Source: Typhlomys cinereus
Lineage: Eukaryota; Chordata; Mammalia; Rodentia; Platacanthomyidae
Reading direction: 5' to 3'
Assembly (NCBI GenBank): GCA_023101885.1
Contig: JALPQD010000004.1
Coordinates: 11,677,688 to 11,741,687 of the forward strand
DNA length: 64,000 bases
A program made the translations under genes and the position numbers. Of the stretch, positions 1 to 10,429 are shown one piece after another. Under the pieces are notes generated by a model. The model was not told the origin of the DNA. It was given only the letters and a program-made list of their open reading frames with translations, and did not search any database. Numbering within the stretch: position 1 is the first letter of the stretch; the number at the start of each line of letters is the position of its first letter.

Positions 1-114
1 TCTTTGAGAAAGTTAGGAGGCTTTGATGGGAGAGGGCTGCAGCATTGGCTTGTGGATGATGTTGGCTAATCATTCAAGTTTAGATCAATCTACAGTAAAT
101 GACCTAGATATTAT
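1..114. other. start of duplicated unit A
   Basis: This stretch has no gene. It matches 25183-25290 and 53071-53175 closely by eye, and these three points are the reference starts of units A, B and C. In units B and C the matching point lies about 130 bp after the non-coding first exon of an IRG gene. Here it therefore corresponds to intron 1 of IRG copy A, whose promoter would lie left of the window. Confidence 0.75.
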
Positions 115-534
115 TGTTAGGGTCTGATTTCTCCCCAAAGACCATTTGAGACACATATGCAAAAGCAAGAGTGTTTAATCAATCCAGCATGCTGAGGCCC
201 ACCATAGGATAAAGAAAATGGTGACCACGAACAAAGGGAGCTTGCAGCTCATATAGCCCTATAGTAAAGCTCTTCTCCTAGTATGCCGTCTTCCTGACAT
301 TTGGCTCAAGTATATTTTTTTTGAAGTTTGCCATTTCCCTGAGATGATTGGCTCAAGTAGTCACGTGTATACTTGGAGACACCCTATTGGTCCTAGCTTT
401 CGATATGTGCAGAATGTGTGTACCCGAGGAATATGTGCTGTTATTTCTATCTCAGCTGGCCTTTTCTCTGCTTGGTTGGTCCCAGCCCAGATGATCCCTC
501 TTTGGTGAGCCTGGCTGGAGCCTGGGAGCCTTCA
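115..534 (-). mobile_element. solo LTR, antisense, unit A only
   Basis: The element begins TGTTAGGG and ends CCTTCA, so it has the TG...CA ends of an LTR. It is flanked by a 5-bp duplication, attat, at 110-114 and 535-539. Units B and C lack it at the same site. Read on the minus strand it has a TATA-like stretch (near 262), an ATTAAA-type poly(A) signal (near 172-177) and a U5-like end, so it lies opposite to the IRG gene. Five-base duplications fit class III elements, but the family is not identified. Confidence 0.75.
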
Positions 535-539
535 ATTAT

Positions 540-1181
540 TACCTTGGTTAAACTTCCTTAATTGTTCTTGCCTGCCTTTCCCTACAATTTGCCAAAAATG
601 CATGTTTCACTGGAGAGAGGGTTGTTGTGTGTCAATCTAACTCTCCATCATAAAAACAAGGACCTATTCTGAAGGAATGAGAAGGGAAAATCTGCTTAAA
701 ATAGCATATGAGCCTTCAGAGACATTCCTACTATCTCCAGCAGGCGCCCTCCTCAACATATCTGGCTACTGCCTATATTGTCTTCCCTGGCAGGATGAGC
801 TTCTCTTTCATTGCATTCTCTTTACCTGGCCACACTAAGACTCTGACTATGAATACTGCTTCTCTGTGTGGTTACTCCATGCCCCACTGTTCTCCCATGC
901 CTAGAAGCCTAGAAGAGACTTGAAGCCTAGAAAATTTCTCCAAATCTGGCAGCAAATGATCCAGAGAGCTCCCATGTTGCAGTTTCCTCAGTTTCATCTA
1001 GATTGGGGTGGGCATTTAGGTGATGCTGCTGCCTTTGAGTTGGCCCTGCTCCTATAAGTAACCCCAAATAATCTCATTGATTTGCCAAGTTGGACTAGGT
1101 GTAATCCTTATTTTGAGATATTATCGAATCTCTGTCCGGGTTGAGATGCTTGTTTGGCATCTCCCAGGAAAAGTGTCACCT
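540..1181. other. unit sequence, no gene (intron 1 of IRG copy A)
   Basis: The segment aligns by eye with 25300-26172 in unit B and 53190-54561 in unit C, and contains no convincing coding frame. Units B and C have about 300 bp here (25400-25690) that is mostly missing from A. The 71-codon frame at 708-923 is broken in the other copies and is not supported as a gene. Confidence 0.6.
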
Positions 1182-1560
1182 TGCTGCAGGCCAGAGCCAC
1201 GCCCTCCAAATCACCCCCCCCCCAATTAAGGTGAGGCAAGGATTAGGCCATAGAGACCAAACCCACACAACAGCTCTCTTGGCTGAGTGAATCTGAACCC
1301 ACTTTATTGAAACTTTGTGACAACTTTTATACTAGAAAATGTTGGGGCAAAGAATGCTGCACCTACAAACAGACAGGTATTCTCAGCAGAAATCACCTTT
1401 AGGAAAAACATTTTTCAAAAACCTAACCCATTGCTTGAGGAAAAAGGCACTTACAGAACTATTCTCCCAGTATTTCCAAATCTAGGTAAAATAACCATCG
1501 TGTCTGAGTTCACATAGTTGTCATTATTTTAACAGACTGCATTTGAGACTAGTTAAAATA
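1182..1560 (-). mobile_element. ERV LTR end, antisense
   Basis: From tgctgcag at 1182 this reads as the reverse complement of the right end of the element at 22829-24540: the shared blocks around 1260-1500 match 24220-24480 inverted. The junction at 1181/1182 interrupts unit sequence that is continuous in B and C once their own LTR there is removed. The far end of the insertion was not located, so this is one border of the A-specific ERV-rich stretch reaching about 7540. Confidence 0.6.
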
Positions 1561-1845
1561 CACAGAGGAGATTTGAGCTCCTTTTGATTTCAAAAAGGAA
1601 CATGTTTTTCATTACAATTAACTATACATGTGCCATACCTATTATACATTTTTGTAAATAGTATAGATGAATCTGTTGGAAGGGGCACATGCTACATATT
1701 AATTTTTCCTTTTGGAGGATACCAGTTTCTGGCTGCTGTCATATAAGCTGGCCCATATTAGGTCACTATGATAGAAAATATATTAGGATTTATTTTACTA
1801 CTATTTTCTATTAACTTGTGCTCTACAAAAAATAGTTGTGTACTG

Positions 1846-1989
1846 ATTTATAGAATTTCTGAATTAGTTCAGCAGGAGTTATATTTTTTAGGGAGTTTTA
1901 CCCACCTATGTTATACATTGAGAAAATAGGGGGTAAAACTCCCTAAAAAATATAACTCCTGCTGAACTAATTCAGAAATTCTATAAATG
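1846..1989. repeat. long near-perfect inverted repeat (64-bp arms)
   Basis: Left arm 1846-1909 and right arm 1926-1989 are reverse complements of each other apart from one base inserted in the left arm, separated by about 16 bp. The arms are A+T-rich with a GC-richer block next to the loop. The sequence sits in ERV-derived DNA, and the related element at 22829-24540 has a much smaller hairpin (11-bp arms) at the matching place, about 23345-23371. Such a structure would extrude as a cruciform or fold as an RNA hairpin. Confidence 0.9.
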
Positions 1990-4900
1990 TGAGACTATGA
2001 CATCTATTCACTAGAATCATGTTTGTAAGGTGTAAAAGCCAAAAGCTAATCTACATACTGGAGACCTTTCTCCTCTGTCTATTGTAAATCTCCAAGATCA
2101 CATTTTAAAACCTGTCCAAAGCAATGTGAACTGTCTGATTCTGAATTAGTCTTCTTTTTTTGGGTTCTGAAAAACAAAGCAACACAAGTCCTTTTGGGAC
2201 CAAAGGGATGTAGCACCATTTCTCTGATCTAAATGAAAAGCCAGCATTGATTTGCTAATGGAACTACTCTGTTTAACACCTGGAGTTTTGCTGTTTTTTC
2301 TGGTTTACTCCTTAAGTTTGCATTGCATTCCCTCTGTCAAGCACTGAGTTTAACTTTAGGCAATCTTTTAGAACGAGGGCAAAACTTTATTAAACTTTTT
2401 ACCAACATGTCTCTGGCTTTAACTCTACAGCATAAACAGTCTTTCTTGGGCCTGCAAGCTTTCTGCTACATGCTGTCTAATTACATCACCCTCAGAAATC
2501 TATGATGAATATTAAGTGTATTAATAGTGCCTGTAAAAACATCCAAAAGCTTCGCATCCACCCAGAGTGGTGGCCGCTGCCATGGGTTGGGGGCGCTCTC
2601 TGACCATCCGGGAGCCGCCTGGCGGCCTTGCAGATGCTTCAGGGCTTCAGGTCCCTCCTGGGATGGGTTGGGGTGCTTTCTGCAGCCCCCGCCTGGCTAA
2701 GTGGTCGGCCCACCAGCTGTCTGTCCCAGTCCCTGTCACTACCAGCCACCAAATCATTCCCTTCTCACGTTTTTGGGGGCACAACAAAGAGGAAATGGGG
2801 GGAAGGGGAGCCTATGTCGGGCTCTTGGTCCCAGGGAAGCCACTGTTCCCTGCATCCCAGGTCCCAGACCAAGCTGCAGCAGGCCAGTCAAGTGTCCCAA
2901 TTGTTCCTTAGAGGCAGGTCACCAAAAAGTGCGCTTCAGCTCAAGCGTACCACCGCTGCTCTGGCCCTAGGCTTTTGGGTCCTGGGGTCCCCAGCCTCCC
3001 ATCTCTTCCCAAGTGCCATTCTTAAAGCTAAAGTCAGAAAGAATAAAGCAGCAAGTGGCTGGACTGACAATCTCCTTAGTGGGTCTGACCTGGGGCTCAG
3101 GTGTCCCCATACTAAGTGGAACTTTTCCCTCTTCTAGTAAGCTTGAGGGGACAGAGCGTGTCTGCCTGAGGCAGTGGCCAGGAGCTAGGGGCTTGCGTGA
3201 CCCTTTCTGTGTAGGCAGCTTTTTCATCTGGCTGTTGTGTGGGAGCCCAGATAAAAACTCATTTTTCTTGGAAGAGTTTGATAGCTAGCGTGATGCATAA
3301 CAAGAGCCTAAATACACAGAAAATTTTAGAATTTTTTCTCTCAATGATGAATCAAAAGGCTCAGGTGACAAAAATGTAAATACTCATAGGACTATTTTTA
3401 TTTACCCCTGTGTTACTTTGTGAGTGACTGATGAACCTGTCATTTTCCTGATCCTAAACATTTAGTAAAATCAAAGGTTGACAAAAGCTAGGAAGGAAGT
3501 TGAGCACTAGAATTTTGTGCTCCCTTGTCCATTAACATAGAAACAAAGAGGCTTCCCATTTGCATGTTAAACCCAAGGTTCTCATGAGATGCTCAACCTG
3601 GCATTTTGGTTATCAGAGACAAACTCCTTTTCCATCCGAAGGAAGCTATGAGCTTCAGGCCATTTCATTGGTTCCCAACAGAGGGCTTGACCCTGGGGCC
3701 CTTGGCTTCAGAGGGCAATCCTTCCTCTAGTGGAGATCCCCATAGTCAGGACATAGGCGACGTGGAAGTTTCCTGTGCTTGCAACCGTCTCAAAGCGCCC
3801 AGTCTGGTCATATTCAAAGCATCTTTTCCATCTTTCCCCTGTCAGAAGGGGTCCCGGGTTGATCTGCTTGGGCATGTCTGTTAGTATTTAATCTATCCCC
3901 TAAGACAAATGTCAAGTTCTGACTTTTTTGCTTTCTGGTTCTTTTTTTTTTTTCTTTCCTTTTTCTATATTAAGTCCTAGATCACCTGTCCTATTTTAAA
4001 GTCCTTAAATGGTCCAAAAATAAGTAAAGGGGTTATCTGCATCTGTCCCATTTTATCTATCGGTAGGGCCATAAGACAACACAGAACAGAAAGAAAGGAC
4101 AAACAGAAACAAAGAATTCTACCTCTAAGACAGAAATGAAAGTTTCCTGACTGTGGACTACTTAATCGCAGTGTTTTAACCTCTCTCTTGCAGATGAGGA
4201 TGCTATCCTCCAGATGGGGGCCTATTTCCCCCTAACAGATGAGGACTCTGTCATCCTCCAAATGGGAGTTTGGCTGATGTGGAAGCTAGATGAAATTCCT
4301 GTTCCACTTTAGTCTCTCAAGGGCATTTCTATTGTGAGACAAAGCTTTTCCTGAGCTATTCGCTGGTACTTTTGGTACAGATCTCTAGTCTCTTAACTTT
4401 CTGTCATTTGTTTGCCATTATTTGTCTACTTGGATGGTATTATAACTTAAAGAACTTCCTGGGGTCATCTCTTGTCTAAGATGTATACAAGGGATATCCA
4501 AGAATATACTACAAGTTGACTCTCTTTCAGGTTGGTAGGACTAAGCATTCATATTTTCCAGATAGTCCCTGGATGCAGGAAGAGGAAATCTTTCTTTTGG
4601 CTTCAGTTTAGTGGACCTGGAGTTGAGGAAAGGACGCATGCCTCAGCAGAGTTCTGCCAAGCACTATATATGCAGTGTGGTCAGTAGAGACATCCACTGA
4701 CCTGTCTGTGGCATGGTTGGGGGAGGCCAGCACTCCACCCAATGCCACTTATGGTCGGGGGAGCCAGAGCTCCACCTTACGGCACTAAAAAGGGAGAGTC
4801 CATGGTCCACGCATGCCTGAAGCTTCCTGCATTTTCTATGCTATTTAAGCAGTATGGTCATTGTTTCAGACATGAAGCACTTTCCTTATAGGGCAAACAT

Positions 4901-5874
4901 TTTTAAAAATTTCCTTCCATTGGCTAACAAAAGCTAAAGTCACATTGATCCCCCACCACACGGTGCAGACAGACGAAGGATGGGAATCCCTCCAGGAGAG
5001 ATCGTTCAAGTGCCAGTCTGGCCACTCTCCTTGCAGAGTTATGGGTGATAACTTGGCCATAGTGGGTTCAGCTATTTCATAACTTGCGACCAGATTCTAA
5101 TCTGATCCCACCCTAGACCGTATGTTATCACTATGGAAATGCAGAACTGGCCCAATCGAATGCCATGGCCTTAAGAGATCTTAGGGATCTCGCTGCAGGA
5201 CTACAAGCTTGAGCATAGAGGTGCAACAGGTTTCCCACCTCAGGCCGACATTCACTCACACATTCACACACAGGTTAAAGACATTCCCTCCCCCATTTCA
5301 AAGTGCCCTTTTCTTCCCCCTCTGGGAGAAGTCTGCTCCAAAAGGTGAGCAGGGATTGGTCTAACAGGTGGCCTTGAGTCTGTTCCAAGCTGCAGCTGAG
5401 GTGGGGCCTCGGCTTCTCCTGTTGGTCTGACCCTGACCAGAGCCCTGCTCTCTGGGAACCCAACCTCCAGGGAGCGGATGAAGGCCCTGCCAGGGCTCCT
5501 GCAGGTCCTAGTAACCAAATTCCTATTTAATCAAAACAGACAATTGAACTACATTTGAATACATGAAGCTTAATTCTTAATTTCTAATTTCTGAGGCTCA
5601 ATGCTTTTTCTTTTGTAATATGGAAGAAGCATAACATTTCCTTTTTATCTCTAATTTTTAGTCTTTTCATAAACCTAACATTCCACAAACCTTTACATTC
5701 TTTTAAGTAACCAACTCATAAACCTCTTGCACATACTTTAATTTTCTAAGTAAGATATCTCATCCCACATACCTTTTTTTAAACCTTCTACATATTTAAG
5801 TACCATACATATTTCCTTCATATTTTCTTATCCTACTTGGTGGTTTCCTGCTGTTTTCACATTAGTTATCCTTT
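1990..5874. other. A-specific sequence, no supported gene
   Basis: This 3.9-kb stretch has no counterpart in units B or C and lies between ERV-related pieces. The left part (to about 2150) resembles 23380-23430 of the ERV at 22829-24540. The block at 2560-3240 is GC-rich and gives several overlapping short frames in different phases on both strands, none with a recognisable domain, which points to base composition and not coding. The remainder is A+T-rich. It is probably degraded ERV interior, but I cannot assign a family. Confidence 0.5.
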
Positions 5875-5891
5875 AAGAAATGTCCTTTAAG

Positions 5892-6051
5892 AGGACTCTC
5901 TGGGAATTGGGGCGGGAGGCACTGGGGGATGGGGAGGGAGGGGTGAGGAGAGGGGGAGCAGGGGGCTGGGGGGAGGAGGAGGGAGGGAGGGAACTGGTGT
6001 ACCTAATAAGTTTGTATGAGCTGACATAATAATAAAAAATGTAAAAAAAAA
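5892..6051 (+). mobile_element. L1 3' end, 5'-truncated, with target-site duplication
   Basis: About 160 bp match the G-rich 3' UTR end of the full-length L1 at 44265-44410, ending in a poly(A)-like tail. It is flanked by an exact 17-bp duplication, aagaaatgtcctttaag, at 5875-5891 and 6052-6068. This is a standard 5'-truncated target-primed reverse-transcription product. The close match to the other L1 suggests the same subfamily. Confidence 0.93.
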
Positions 6052-6068
6052 AAGAAATGTCCTTTAAG

Positions 6069-7020
6069 GTAGACTTCAGCAGCACATGGAAGTGCACCTG
6101 GAATTAGAAAGCAGACTTGTCCAAGGAAGGGAGCTCATACATACCAGGAGAATGAAGAAATTCTAATAAATTTCTCAGAGATCAGTTTTCCTTTCTGGCT
6201 ACTAAATATGTTGACATTACACACGGGAAAACAATTTTTTAAAGGAATTACAAAAGTGATGTTATCAGATCCTAGGTAAAAACACAATATCACCTTTTGT
6301 GAAGTTTCATAAAAATCAAGATAAAACAAGACACTTTAGTCAGTACATACTCAGTCCTTTAATATTATCAAAATGATTATTCTTAAGTGTGCACGTGCAT
6401 TTAAGTTGAGCATGCCAAATAATTAACAGAGTCAAAAACCAAAATGTGATTATAACCGCGCAATAAAATTCGAAGTGGCCATGGCTTTGTTATTTTGAAA
6501 CATAAAACACACATCTTCTGGCCTAGAAACCGGAACCAGTCTGCCCATCGTGTCATCCATCTGAGTCCATACAAGCAGCAGAGAAAACATACAGACAACA
6601 CAAAACTACCTGACAGTGGCCACTTCCTGATTTACCAATTTACCCAAGGACACCCCAAGACGTCTCTTGAGGGCCTGCAGCCATGGCTATAGGTGCATCC
6701 ACCAGCCACATCTGGCTGCTTTACAATTCCCAAACTGCGTAGGCTCGAACTCTGATCAAACAAACAGCTCCCGGAACAAACACAGAGGTCTCTGGCTCCC
6801 AGCAGGACTCGAACCCACTATACCAAAGACCGTTTGGGTCCAAGCTGGACATAGGCATAACACAGACAAACACAACAGAGGCAGTTCCCACCTGCGTGCA
6901 TAGAGCCCTCCTTAGGCTGGAATTCCAAACACATAACAAACAAAACACAGAGACAGAGACAGAGCACACTCACCAGCCAGCTTTCGGATCCTTCAGGGGG
7001 AGGTTCAGGAGTCTCTGGGC
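6069..7020 (-). mobile_element. ERV interior fragment, antisense
   Basis: Given the LTR at 7041-7531 and primer-binding site at 7021-7038, the sequence to their left should be the leader and interior of the same provirus read on the minus strand. No gag, pol or env frame is recognisable. The left limit is uncertain and no second LTR was found, so the provirus is truncated. Confidence 0.45.
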
Positions 7021-7038
7021 TTCCTGGCTAATGCACCA
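7021..7038 (-). promoter_or_regulatory. retroviral primer-binding site, tRNA-Gly type
   Basis: The plus strand here resembles the 3' end of a tRNA-Gly including the CCA tail (ends aatgcacca), so the minus strand would pair with that tRNA. It lies two bases inside the LTR end at 7041, the usual position for a primer-binding site. There is about one mismatch to the tRNA-Gly 3' end as I know it. Confidence 0.6.
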
Positions 7039-7040
7039 AA

Positions 7041-7531
7041 TGTTATGCCCGGATTGCCAAGTCCAAAGAAACCCACTGAACTCATCCACTGATGCAGAAA
7101 CAAAGGAGTCTTTATTAAAATTCAAGCTTAGGCCTGGGACACCCACCTCTCGTCGCAGTAAGTGTGAGCAACCCTGAGGCCGCCGGTTTTAGGCTTTTTG
7201 TATGGTTATCACAAGCAGGGACTGAGGAATTCACTCATAGCCTTCCCAAACACCCCCCCCCCATGACCGCGTTCAGCGGACTGGCGGTCTGAGGGTCTGT
7301 GGTTGCTCTAAGGACATGTCAGCGGTTATCTAATCTCCCAGCCACCTGGTAGCTTCTTCAGCAATTATCTGACTTCTCAGACATCTGGTTGCCCCTCTGG
7401 AGGAGGGTGTTTGATCTCCCAGGCGCCTGATTCTGTCAGGCTTTTCTGGGATTCCTAGGTAAATTGTAAATTCTTAAGAGCACTAGAGGAGAGAGGCTTG
7501 CAACTCAAACTTTTTGACATAGGCTCTCACA
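7041..7531 (-). mobile_element. 5' LTR of an antisense ERV (class I-like)
   Basis: The plus strand starts TGTTATGCCCGG and ends CTCACA, giving TG...CA ends. It matches the solo LTR at 32650-33102 over its whole length, with about 40 extra bases including a C-run. On the minus strand there is an AATAAA signal near 7110 inside a conserved block. The adjoining primer-binding site makes this the 5' LTR of a provirus pointing left. Confidence 0.75.
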
Positions 7532-7540
7532 ATAAATATT

Positions 7541-7803
7541 AAAAAAAAAGGAAAAAGGAAAGGAGAGGAGAGGAGAGGGGAGGAGAGGGGAGGGAAGGAG
7601 AGGGGAGGGGAGGGGAGGAAAAGAGAGAAAGGGAGGGGAGGAAAAGAGAGAAAGGGAGGGGAGGAGAGGAGAAGGGAGGAGAGGGGAGGGAAGAGGAGGG
7701 GAGGGGAGGGGAGGGGAGGGGAGGGGAGGAGAGGAGAGGAGAGGAGAGGAGAGGAGAGGAGAGGAGAGGAGAGGAGAGGAGAGGAGAGGAGAGGAGAGGA
7801 GAG
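7541..7803 (+). repeat. polypurine (GGGGA/GGAGA) simple repeat
   Basis: About 260 bp are almost wholly A and G on the plus strand, made of ggaga and gggga units. Long minus-strand frames rich in Ser, Pro and Leu arise from the repeat and are not genes. The matching spot in unit B holds an AAGG array (28026-28303). Such tracts can form triplex or G-quadruplex structures. Confidence 0.95.
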
Positions 7804-9011
7804 CAAAAGTGAGAAAAAAAGAAGAAATTAGAAAAGTCCTAGAGGGTGGAAGAAAGCATACTCAGGCTTTGGGAAAAGACAGTGACACAAAGGGAAGGGA
7901 AAATTGCACCCTTTGAACTGAGAACTCCAAAAGAGGCCAGCCAGCAATCCCCCGTGAAGGAAGCTCTGTAGCTCCTGCTGCTGCTTTGAGAATCTGCCAG
8001 CATCTTTCTGCATCTGTGTCTGCTAAGGACAGGGCTCCATGAAAGAGAAGCTCATGATGTCATTAAGGGGGAAATTATTCCTTCTGTCTCCCTAGCAAGT
8101 CTTCAGGTGACTCAAGATTTCCTGAGGGGTGGAACCCTGGTCAGAGATTGACAGGTGCAGGTGAATTAATTTAAGGGCAAAGAGTATCATATCTCACCAA
8201 GGACCAGATGTAGAATTCAGATTCCATTCTAATGTTAGCCAGGGAAATTTGAGTGGGAGATCTGTCACCTGCAAGCCTGCTAAATGTGAAAAATCAAACC
8301 TGGAGAAAAGTAAGTTTAATAGCTATGAACAAAAACTTCAACATTGACCATATGTCACAAGTTTAAGCCTGAGAAGAAATGTTAAGGTTTCCAATAATCT
8401 TCACAACAGAGCCAGAGTAATAAAAAGTTCCTGCTCAGACATATACATCCAAAGCTCAGTTCAAGAATTTTAAGAATTGTTCTAGAGAAAAATGTGGATT
8501 ATGTAAAACTCAGAAAGAATTGAAAACTGCCCCCTCCCCCCCCAAAAAAAGGCAAGAAAGAACCCAAAACTCAATTTCCAAAAGTGAGCATCAAAAAATC
8601 CCTTTCATACTAGAACACATTCATATCAGAGCCCTGATTCAGGTTCCCTTCTATCCCTAGCTTCTTTTGAAACAACAGAGGTGCAGAAGTGGAGAAATCT
8701 AACTCTCCCAGTGCTTCAGTGTATAGCTTTAATAACACCAATAATTTGAAATCCACCAACTCTCAGTGTAGCTCTTCTAAACTCTGCTCTGTCTCCAGAG
8801 AGTATGCATGTACCTCTGCCTATCTTCCTTCTCTTGGGGGAAGAGAGAAGTGAAAAGTTCTGACTCCAAGCAAAAAGACCAAACCAGACCAGATTATAAG
8901 AAGTCAAAAGCCAACTTTAATTGGAAAGCTCTCTGGGGAGGTTCTGTGATCCAAACAGACTCGGGCCCCAGGGCAGGTCAGGCAGGGCAGAGCATATGGC
9001 CTTTTACACGT
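7804..9011. other. unit sequence, no gene (intron 1)
   Basis: The segment matches 28755-29800 of unit B. Unit C lacks nearly all of it because of a deletion joining positions equivalent to B 26880 and B 29555. No frame is conserved between copies. A short homopolymer C/A tract lies at 8530-8548. Confidence 0.65.
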
Positions 9012-9428
9012 TGTCATAGTTAAGCACAGGTGTCAACTTGACTGTTGAGGGTTTGAGCTCTGGGCACATTTGTGGAGAATTAGTAGTTAAGCCCAGAGCG
9101 AACCTGAAGGAGATTTTCTAGCTGATGGGGAAGGCCCAGTCTATGGTGGGTGGAATTAGGCCCTGGAATAAATCACAGAAAGCTGGTTGAGAAAGTCGAC
9201 ATCCTTCTGTATACTTGGCCAGACACACTGGTCTGGCAAGTAAGGATTGTCCATCTTTCAGCCGTTATGTGGTGATGTGGTCAGTTCCCTCCACCCTGGT
9301 GTTGGTGCATGCTCTCCTGTCAAGCTGGACTGAGAACTGTAACCGGACTGTCATAAGGAAATAAACCCCTTGTTCCCGTAAGCTGTTTGATGGTCATTTA
9401 TCAGCAACCATGCAAGCTAACTGCAACA
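9012..9428 (+). mobile_element. ORR1-like MaLR LTR, solo, unit A only
   Basis: The element runs from TGTCATAG to GCAACA and carries the ORR1 hallmarks: a gtcaacttgac block near the start, a ggaaggcccag block, and an aataaacccctt poly(A) region with a stop-like run toward a cagcaacca end. Units B and C have uninterrupted sequence here (29809 and 55502). The flanking 5-mers have diverged, so no exact duplication is visible. Confidence 0.75.
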
Positions 9429-9984
9429 TAGATCAAGGGTCAGATAAGGATAGGAAAGGGCCCAGAGGAGGTCCCAGTTGGAGGGGTCCCAGTGGAGATT
9501 GGCAGCATCCCCTGAGGAGGATACAACAGTCACCCTGCAGGTCCTCAGGATCTCTGGGGACTTTTCAGATTGAGCAGGGGAGCAGTAGAAACAAGAGAAA
9601 CATGTAATTGCTGATCCAACCTAACCAAAAGGTTCAGTAATTCTTTGAAAATGAAAATCATTTTCAAAAATGTCTTTAACTGTCACACCAGATGGCAGGC
9701 AGGACCACAAGTGTAGGACTCCTCGGACACATAACTGAGACCAATCTACAGGGGCTTCCCACATTCAGATCTTCAACATTCGGATCTTCCACAGTGCCTT
9801 TTATTGCTCTTTCACAACTCTTCATCCACACTTTTTTTAAAGAAAACTCTCATTCTACCCCGCTAGATACATTTTTGCATGTACCTCACTTGATACATGT
9901 TTAATATATTCCTTCTTAAATATCTGTTTGCACATTCGAAAGTGAGAAATTATAATTACTTAAATTCTTAAATGTAAAAAAGAA
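9429..9984. other. unit sequence with an A-specific 2.1-kb deletion
   Basis: This matches 29805-30415 and 55500-56080. At about 9978 unit A jumps to sequence equivalent to B 32546 and C 58150, so the L1-fragment block present in B and C is missing here. There is no gene. Confidence 0.6.
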
Positions 9985-10207
9985 GAGTCATATTGATTTA
10001 TCTGAGAGAAAGGTAGAGTGGTAGAGGGACAGAAGGGGAAAAGGCGGAAGGAGGAGAAGGAGAGAAGGTGCACACAGGGGACAAGGGTAGAAGTCAGGAA
10101 AATATTAGAAGTCAGGTCTCTCCTTCCAATGGATGAGCTTCTGGGGGTCAACTCAGGTCACCAGGTATACAAACAGGGAGTTACTCTCTGAGCTGTCTTC
10201 CCAACCC
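9985..10207 (-). mobile_element. B3/B2-type SINE, antisense
   Basis: The end at 10120-10207 reads, in reverse, like a tRNA-derived B3 head (the plus strand ends in a gagctgtcttcccaaccc block). The same SINE lies just upstream of the IRG coding exon in all three units (32560-33223, split by an LTR, and 58155-58375), so it predates the duplication. Confidence 0.6.
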
Positions 10208-10429
10208 CATGGATTATACTCGCTTACTTTACTTGAGTTTTAAAATTGTTCATAATAAAGGTTCACTTGAGAGCAAGTGCAAAGACAGGGGAAGTATGCA
10301 AGTGAAAATGTAACTGAGACATTGGGCTTGGGGGGAGGGGGGAACCTCGGCATTTGGCTGAGAGCAAAGCACTGACATTCCTCCCATGCAGCAGTCTCTT
10401 AAAACTGGCCTTTCTCTTCTCTCTTTCAG

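Noticed and set aside
2567..3288. Overlapping frames of 86-169 codons in a GC-rich block
   Set aside because: There are several phases on both strands with no domain or splice context; GC content alone lowers stop frequency.
7483..7806. Minus-strand Ser/Pro/Leu-rich frame
   Set aside because: It is a polypurine repeat read in reverse, with no composition typical of coding sequence.
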